Shown in pieces: positions 5,948 to 10,984 of a stretch of 10,984 bases of DNA. This DNA is from Acidobacteriota bacterium. Lineage in GTDB: Bacteria > Acidobacteriota > Polarisedimenticolia > JAPUIV01. Position numbers and translations under genes: made by a program. The stretch spans positions 1 to 10,984 of the forward strand of contig JAPUIV010000184.1 of NCBI GenBank assembly GCA_027296665.1. The letters run 5' to 3'. Numbering within the stretch: position 1 is the first letter of the stretch; every line of letters begins with the position of its first letter. The notes beneath the pieces are model-generated. The model made no database searches and was not told the DNA's origin. It saw nothing but the letters and a program-made list of their open reading frames with translations.

Positions 5948-8668
5948 ATGAAGACTGCCCGTCCAATTCAAAACGATCCGCATCCGGTCCGGGAAACCGT
6001 CCTGGAGAACGGCCTGAAGGTCCTCCTGCGGGAGATGCCAGGAACCGGCGTCGTCTCCGTCTGGTGCTGGTACCGGGTCGGCTCCCGGGATGAACGCCCG
6101 GGGATCACCGGGATCGCCCACTGGGTGGAGCATATGAATTTCAAGGGGACGGAAAAGATCCCCAAGGAGGAGATCAAGGCCCGGATCGAACGGGTGGGAG
6201 GATCATGGAACGGGTACACCTATCTCGACGTGACCACCTACCTGGAGACGGTGCCGAGCGGGGCGCTGGCCGGCGCGATCGAACTCGAGGCGGAGAGAAT
6301 GGCCCATTGCCTGTACGATCCGGCGGAGGTCGACCGGGAACGGACCGTGGTGATCTCGGAACTGCAGGGAGGCGAGAATGATCCGATCGAGTATCTCGAG
6401 AAAGAACTGATCGGCACCGCGCTGCAGGCCCATCCCTACCGCTGGCCGACCATCGGCTACCTGAGCGATCTGGAAGGCATCACCCGCGACGATCTCGAAT
6501 CATTCTACCGAACCTACTACATTCCCAACAACGCGACGGTCGTGGTCACCGGGGACCTCGACCCCGGCGAGACCCTGGCCCTCATTCGCGCCCATTTCGG
6601 CCCGATCCCGCGCGGCGCGGAGCCGCCGCGCCTGCGCACGCGGGAACCGGAACAGTGCGGCGAACGCCGGATCACCTTGAACCGGCCCGGCACCACCACC
6701 TATCTCGAGGCCGCCTTCCCCGCCCCGCCGATCTCGGATCCCGGTTGGCTCGATCTGGCGATGGCCGACGCCGTCCTGGCGGGGGGCCGGAGCCTCAACT
6801 TGTGGAGTTCCCTGCCCGCCGGCCCGCGCAAGAGCTCCCGCCTGTACGGCGCCCTGATCGATGGGGGTCTCGCCACCTCGATCTCGACGGGACTCCTGCC
6901 GACCACCTTCCCATTTCTCTACACCTTGCAGTTGACCGTGCGCGAGGACGCTTCGATCGAAGAGGTGGAAACCGGCTTGACGCGGGAACTGGTCCGGTTG
7001 ATGGAGGAGCCGGTTTCCGAACGGGAATTCGAGAAGGCCAGGAACCAGATCCGGGCGCGGTACATGTTCGACAGCGACAGCGTGGCCGACCTTGCCCATC
7101 AACTGGGATTCTTCGAGACCGTCGACTCCTACCGGACTTTCCTGAACATCCCGGAACGCCTCTCCCGGATGACTCCCGAGGCGATTCAAACAATCGCCCG
7201 GCGCACCTTCCCAGCGCACCGGCGGACCGTCGGCATCTACCGGCCCCGTCCGGCCAACGCCGAAGGGGATCGATCCGGCGGCAACGGCGCGCCGGCTTCC
7301 CGGCGGCGACCGCTCCGCACCGCCTGGCTGAGACAGGTTAATACCGGGCGGGTGCCGGATGCAGGGGCGGGACCGGCGTTGCCCACCATCCGGGAGGTCC
7401 TGCCGAACGGGATGGTGGTGATCCTGCAACCGAGGCCCGGCTGTCCTTCCCTGGCGGCCGACCTCACGGTGCGGGCCGGCGCGCGGTTCGATCCGGCCGG
7501 ACGGGAGGGGCTCGCCCACCTGGCCGCCCTCATGCTCGACCGGGGCACCCGCGACCGGACCAAGCCGGAGCTTGCCGAGGCGATCGACTTTCTGGGGGCG
7601 ACCCTGGCCCGCGATGTCGATGCTCATTCCATAAGAATCACTTCGACGATGCTGCCCGAGCATCTCACCAGAATGCTCGGTTTCCTGCAGGAGATCGTTT
7701 GCCGGCCGAGCTTTCCTCCGGAGGAGTTGGAGAATGCCCGCGGCGAGGTATTGACCGCCCTCGCCGAGGAGGATGACGATCCGACGGCCGTTGTCCTCCG
7801 CGCCCTGCATGCCGGGATCTATCCCGGCGGGCATCCCTACCATCATCCCGTCATGGGCAATCGGGACAGCGTCGGAGCGATCCGGCCGGAAGACCTGTCG
7901 GATTTTCATGCGCGCCGCTTCCGGCCCGACGCCGCCCATCTCGTCCTGGCCGGAGGTGGGGAGCCGGGTGAAATCATGGCCGAGGTGCGGCGTGCCTTCG
8001 GGAACTGGCGGGCGGAGGGGCGATTCGACGAGCCGCCGGTGCCGCCGGTCGAACTTCCCGTCGGCCGCGAACGGCGTTTCTTGAAGATGCCGGGCAAGAC
8101 CCAGGTGGAAATCGCCCTCGGATACCCGGGACTGCCGCGCCGGCACCCCGACTACTACGCCGCCCTACTCATGACCCACGTTCTCGGCCAGTTCGGCATG
8201 GGAGGGAGGATCGGCAACCGGATCCGGGAATCGGAGGGGCTGGCTTATTATGCCTTCTTCCGGATGTCCGCCGCCCCAGGGCCGGCCCCCTTCCTGGCGC
8301 GGATGGGGGTGAACCCCGACCGGGCCGGCCGGGCCATCGATCTCCTTCTGGAGGAACTGGAACGGATGCGGCGCGACGGGGCGACCGATCAGGAGATCGA
8401 GGATTCCCGCCGATACCTCACCGGTTCGCAGGCCTTGAACCTGGAGACGATCGAAGGGGCCGCGGCCTTCCTCGCCGGCGCGGAGCTGTTCGGGCTCGGC
8501 GTCGATTTCCACCGGGAACTGCCCGGCATCCTGGCCGCGGTCAGCCGCGAAGAAGTGAACCGGGCGGCGCGCGAACACCTCCATCCCGACCGGGCCCTCC
8601 TGGTTCTCGCCGGACCGGATCTGCCGGCGCCGGGGGATGATAGAATGAATGGCGGGGAGACCCGGTAA
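5948..8668 (+). CDS. M16 family (insulinase/MPP-like) zinc metalloprotease, tandem fused halves
   Basis: This is a predicted oligopeptidase with an inverted zincin site. The 906 residues hold two M16 halves. The N-terminal half has HWVEH (His58, Glu61, His62) with the third zinc ligand Glu138 in ERTVVISE, exactly the HxxEH-x75-E spacing of M16. The C-terminal half (from about residue 480) has HLAAL (524-528) in place of HxxEH, so it is catalytically dead. It keeps the substrate-binding RESEGLAY block (Arg760, Tyr767). The halves are joined by a low-complexity, Pro/Gly/Arg-rich linker (about 436-478). No signal peptide or membrane segment is visible, so it is probably cytoplasmic. ATG 5948 is the only reasonable start; the nearest Shine-Dalgarno-like AGGGAAGA is 13 bases away and weak. 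LarC follows after 2 bases, so this is the first gene of an operon. Substrate cannot be inferred. Confidence 0.93.
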   Translation: MKTARPIQNDPHPVRETVLENGLKVLLREMPGTGVVSVWCWYRVGSRDERPGITGIAHWVEHMNFKGTEKIPKEEIKARIERVGGSWNGYTYLDVTTYLETVPSGALAGAIELEAERMAHCLYDPAEVDRERTVVISELQGGENDPIEYLEKELIGTALQAHPYRWPTIGYLSDLEGITRDDLESFYRTYYIPNNATVVVTGDLDPGETLALIRAHFGPIPRGAEPPRLRTREPEQCGERRITLNRPGTTTYLEAAFPAPPISDPGWLDLAMADAVLAGGRSLNLWSSLPAGPRKSSRLYGALIDGGLATSISTGLLPTTFPFLYTLQLTVREDASIEEVETGLTRELVRLMEEPVSEREFEKARNQIRARYMFDSDSVADLAHQLGFFETVDSYRTFLNIPERLSRMTPEAIQTIARRTFPAHRRTVGIYRPRPANAEGDRSGGNGAPASRRRPLRTAWLRQVNTGRVPDAGAGPALPTIREVLPNGMVVILQPRPGCPSLAADLTVRAGARFDPAGREGLAHLAALMLDRGTRDRTKPELAEAIDFLGATLARDVDAHSIRITSTMLPEHLTRMLGFLQEIVCRPSFPPEELENARGEVLTALAEEDDDPTAVVLRALHAGIYPGGHPYHHPVMGNRDSVGAIRPEDLSDFHARRFRPDAAHLVLAGGGEPGEIMAEVRRAFGNWRAEGRFDEPPVPPVELPVGRERRFLKMPGKTQVEIALGYPGLPRRHPDYYAALLMTHVLGQFGMGGRIGNRIRESEGLAYYAFFRMSAAPGPAPFLARMGVNPDRAGRAIDLLLEELERMRRDGATDQEIEDSRRYLTGSQALNLETIEGAAAFLAGAELFGLGVDFHRELPGILAAVSREEVNRAAREHLHPDRALLVLAGPDLPAPGDDRMNGGETR

Positions 8669-8670
8669 CC

Positions 8671-9855
8671 ATGAAAACTCTCTATCTGGACTGCTTTTCC
8701 GGCGTCAGCGGCGATATGATCCTGGGGACATTGATCGACCTGGGGTTGTCGACCGATCGGTTGAACGACGAACTGCGGAAGGTCGCGCCGCCGGGGTGCA
8801 AGGTCGAGGCGTATCCGGTGGCGCGGGCGGGGCTGCGCGGAATCCAGTGCCGGGTCCACGAGGGAAACGGCGGCGGGTTCCGCAACCTGCCGCAGATCGA
8901 ATCGGTCATCCGGAAGAGCCGCCTGTCGAAGCCGATCCAGGACCAATCGCTGCGGGTATTCCGCGCCCTGGCCGCCGCCGAGGGACGGCTGCACGGCAAG
9001 CCGGCAGATGAAGTCCATTTCCATGAGATCGGCGCCGTCGATACGGTGGTCGACATCGTCGGGACCTGCGTCGGTCTGGAGGCGCTCGGGATCCAAAAGT
9101 TCCTTTGCTCCCCCCTGAACGTCGGTTCCGGCACCATCCAATCGGAGCACGGGCAGTTGCCGGTGCCGTCGCCGGCCGCCGCCGAGCTGCTCCAGGGCCG
9201 GTCGGTCTATTCCTCCGGCCCCCCGGGTGAACTGGTCACCCCGACCGGGGCGGCCCTGGTCGCCACTCTCGCCGAGGAGACTGATTCGATGCCGTTGCTT
9301 TCGGTCGACCGGGTCGGCTACGGCGCGGGGAGCCGCGACTATCCCGATCACCCCAACCTGCTGCGCGGATTTCTCGGCAACCTCAAGAAGGATTCGGTCT
9401 ACCGGGAGCGCGTGGTGGTGATCGAGACCACGATAGATGACATGAACCCGCAAAACTATTCCCACCTGATGGATCGACTGTTCCGCGACGGGGTCTACGA
9501 TGTGTTCCTCGCCCCCGTGCTGATGAAGAAGGGGAGGCCCGGCACGCTCCTGACGGCGATCGCGCCCGGCAAGGTGATGGAAACGATCACCCGGACGATC
9601 TTCGAGGAGACCACCACCATCGGGTTCCGCTTCCAGGAGACCGACCGGATCGAACTGGAGCAGAAACTGGTGCCGGTGGAGACCCGGTTCGGAACCGTGA
9701 ACGTAAAGAGTTCGAGCTACCGCGGCGAGGTCATGCAGGTGACCCCCGAATACGAGGACTGCCGGGCGCGGGCGCGGGAGAAAAAGGTGCCGTTGCAGCG
9801 CGTCCAGGAGGAGGCGTTGGCGGCATACCGGGCGATCCGGGAAAAGAAGCGATGA
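8671..9855 (+). CDS. larC: LarC, nickel insertion protein for the nickel-pincer cofactor (cyclometallase)
   Basis: LarC inserts nickel, in a CTP-dependent reaction, into pyridinium-3,5-bisthiocarboxylate mononucleotide. This gives the nickel-pincer cofactor of lactate racemase LarA and related enzymes (family knowledge). The 394 residues show the family blocks DCFSGVSGDMILG (7-19), EVHFHEIGAVDTVVDIVG (114-131), LVTPTGAAL (188-196), GYGAGSRD (216-223), ETTIDDMNPQ (252-261) and MKKGRPGT (285-292). Both the N-terminal (LarC1) and C-terminal (LarC2, about 245-394) parts lie in one uninterrupted frame, unlike Lactobacillus plantarum where frameshifting joins them. ATG 8671 has GGGGAGA upstream and lies 2 bases after the peptidase stop. 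larB, larE and larA are not in the window, so the client enzyme is unknown. Its end overlaps metG by 4 bases. Confidence 0.93.
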   Translation: MKTLYLDCFSGVSGDMILGTLIDLGLSTDRLNDELRKVAPPGCKVEAYPVARAGLRGIQCRVHEGNGGGFRNLPQIESVIRKSRLSKPIQDQSLRVFRALAAAEGRLHGKPADEVHFHEIGAVDTVVDIVGTCVGLEALGIQKFLCSPLNVGSGTIQSEHGQLPVPSPAAAELLQGRSVYSSGPPGELVTPTGAALVATLAEETDSMPLLSVDRVGYGAGSRDYPDHPNLLRGFLGNLKKDSVYRERVVVIETTIDDMNPQNYSHLMDRLFRDGVYDVFLAPVLMKKGRPGTLLTAIAPGKVMETITRTIFEETTTIGFRFQETDRIELEQKLVPVETRFGTVNVKSSSYRGEVMQVTPEYEDCRARAREKKVPLQRVQEEALAAYRAIREKKR

Positions 9856-10984
9856 AGGGATCGACCTTCTATATCACCACTCCGATCTACTACGTGAACG
9901 ACCGGCCGCATATCGGCCACACCTACACCACGGTGGTGGCCGACGTGGTGGCCCGCTACCGGCGCATGCTCGGACAGGAGGTCTTCTTCCTGACCGGCAC
10001 CGACGAGCACGGCCAGAAAGTCGAGCGGGCAGCCGCCGAACAGAACTGCTCCCCGATCGAACTCGCCGACCAGGTGGTGGAGCGTTACAAGGCGCTGTGG
10101 AAACGGCTGTCGATCACCAACGACGACTTCATCCGCACCACCGAGCCCCGCCACCGCCAGGCGGTGGAAAAGTTGTTCGGAAAGATCCAGGAACGCGGCG
10201 ACATCTACCTGGGGAAATACGAGGGTTGGTACTGCACCGGTTGCGAAGCGTTCATTCTCGATTCCCAGGTAATGGACGGGCGCTGCCCCGACCAGGGCCA
10301 TCCGGTGGAACGGACCGAGGAGGAGAGCTATTTCTTTAGACTGTCGCGCTACCAGAAACCCCTCCTCGACTATTACCGCGCGCACCCGGAGTTCGTGTTT
10401 CCGGAGACCCGCCGCAACGAGGTGGAGAGTTTCGTCGCCGGCGGCCTCCGGGATCTCAGCATCAGCAGGACCACCTTCCGGTGGGGCATCCCCTTTCCGG
10501 ACAATCGACGCCACATCTTCTACGTCTGGTTCGATGCCCTCACCAATTATCTGAGCGCCATCGATTTCGCCGGCGAGGGAAAGAAGTATCAAAAGTTCTG
10601 GCCGGGCGTGCATCTCGTCGGCAAGGACATCCTCCGGTTCCACGCCGTCTACTGGCCCGCCTTCCTGTTGTCGGCGGGCCTCCCCCTTCCCGACCGGGTG
10701 GTCGGACACGGATGGTGGCTGCGGGATGAAAGGAAGATGTCGAAGACGCGCGGCAACGTGATCGAGCCGAACGGACTGATCGACGATTTCGGCGCCGACA
10801 CGGTGCGCTACTTTCTCCTGCGCGAGATGAGCTTCGGACTCGACGCGAACTACTCCGACGAGGCGTTGATCGATCGGGCCAACGGCGATCTCGCCAACGA
10901 TCTCGGCAATCTCGCCAGCCGGGTCCTGCGGCTTCTGGAGAGGGAAACAGGCAACCGCATCCCGGCGGGATCGGCCGGCGGCAA
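9852..10984 (+). CDS. metG: Methionyl-tRNA synthetase, N-terminal and catalytic part (runs off the right edge)
   Basis: It charges tRNA-Met with methionine in the cytoplasm. The 377 codons present cover the class I Rossmann core with HIGH (20-23, in RPHIGHTY), TGTDEHG (48-54), the zinc-knuckle insert (about 120-160), the methionine-pocket region FYVWFDALTNYLSA (223-236), HLVGKDILRFHAVYW (254-268) and KMSKT (295-299). The start of the anticodon-binding helical domain follows (NGDLANDLGNL). The zinc site reads Cys128-x2-Cys131-x13-Cys145-x2-Gln148. The last ligand, His in Thermus-type enzymes, is Gln here, with a His two residues further on (His150). ATG 9852 overlaps the larC stop as ATGA, indicating translational coupling; GGGAAAAGAAG upstream is only a weak ribosome-binding site. 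Any C-terminal tRNA-binding domain lies outside the window. Confidence 0.95.
   Translation, partial: MKGSTFYITTPIYYVNDRPHIGHTYTTVVADVVARYRRMLGQEVFFLTGTDEHGQKVERAAAEQNCSPIELADQVVERYKALWKRLSITNDDFIRTTEPRHRQAVEKLFGKIQERGDIYLGKYEGWYCTGCEAFILDSQVMDGRCPDQGHPVERTEEESYFFRLSRYQKPLLDYYRAHPEFVFPETRRNEVESFVAGGLRDLSISRTTFRWGIPFPDNRRHIFYVWFDALTNYLSAIDFAGEGKKYQKFWPGVHLVGKDILRFHAVYWPAFLLSAGLPLPDRVVGHGWWLRDERKMSKTRGNVIEPNGLIDDFGADTVRYFLLREMSFGLDANYSDEALIDRANGDLANDLGNLASRVLRLLERETGNRIPAGSAGG

Noticed and set aside
6500..8146. Minus-strand open frame of 548 codons inside the M16 gene
   Set aside because: It lies fully antisense to the M16 protease. The product is low in hydrophobic order, rich in Arg, Gly, Pro and Gln, and shows no motif or ribosome-binding site.
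8389..9465. Minus-strand open frame of 358 codons over the M16 end and larC
   Set aside because: It crosses two genuine plus-strand genes and has no family motif. It is best explained by codon bias of the coding strand.
9717..10709. Minus-strand open frame of 330 codons across metG
   Set aside because: It is antisense to MetRS, whose HIGH and KMSKT motifs are in frame on the plus strand.

Overview
The window is visibly GC-rich (by eye above 60% G+C) and almost fully coding. It comes from a Gram-negative-type bacterium: it has peptidoglycan precursor synthesis (Ddl), a Sec-exported periplasmic thiol oxidoreductase and an ECF sigma/anti-sigma pair. The gene mix (asparaginase II, tandem-domain M16 peptidase, LarC, HflX-Ddl) would fit an uncultured Acidobacteriota or deltaproteobacterial-type lineage. 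That placement is inference with low confidence; no rRNA or other phylogenetic marker was read here beyond partial MetRS.

Layout. Everything from 1 to 5854 is on the minus strand and everything from 5948 to the right edge is on the plus strand. A 93-base divergent intergenic region separates them. Reading the minus strand in its own direction: L-asparaginase II (5854-4829), a 116-base gap with a candidate promoter and two small palindromes, then a tight five-gene run: ECF sigma factor, zinc-finger transmembrane anti-sigma factor, thioredoxin, DsbD/CcdA-type membrane thiol transporter and TlpA/ResA-type periplasmic thioredoxin. An 89-base gap with a very good sigma-70 promoter follows, then hflX and ddl overlapping by 4 bases; ddl runs off the left edge. 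Reading the plus strand: a 906-residue M16 metalloprotease, larC (2-base gap) and metG (4-base overlap with larC), which runs off the right edge.

How the genes work together. The most interesting unit is the sigma/anti-sigma/Trx/DsbD-like/TlpA run. It encodes a complete electron path from cytoplasmic thioredoxin across the membrane to a periplasmic thiol protein, plus an ECF switch whose anti-sigma factor carries an extracytoplasmic Cys/His-rich domain. The simplest hypothesis is a self-contained extracytoplasmic thiol- or metal-stress system in which the relay is both output and feedback on the sensor. It is an analogue, not a homologue by demonstrated evidence, of SigR-RsrA-thioredoxin. The hflX-ddl pair (ribosome rescue and cell-wall precursor) and M16-larC-metG look like ordinary operons. 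In the divergent region the two predicted -10 boxes overlap on opposite strands.

I see no tRNA, rRNA, CRISPR array, insertion sequence, phage gene or clear rho-independent terminator. Several long antisense open frames are GC-driven shadows and were rejected.
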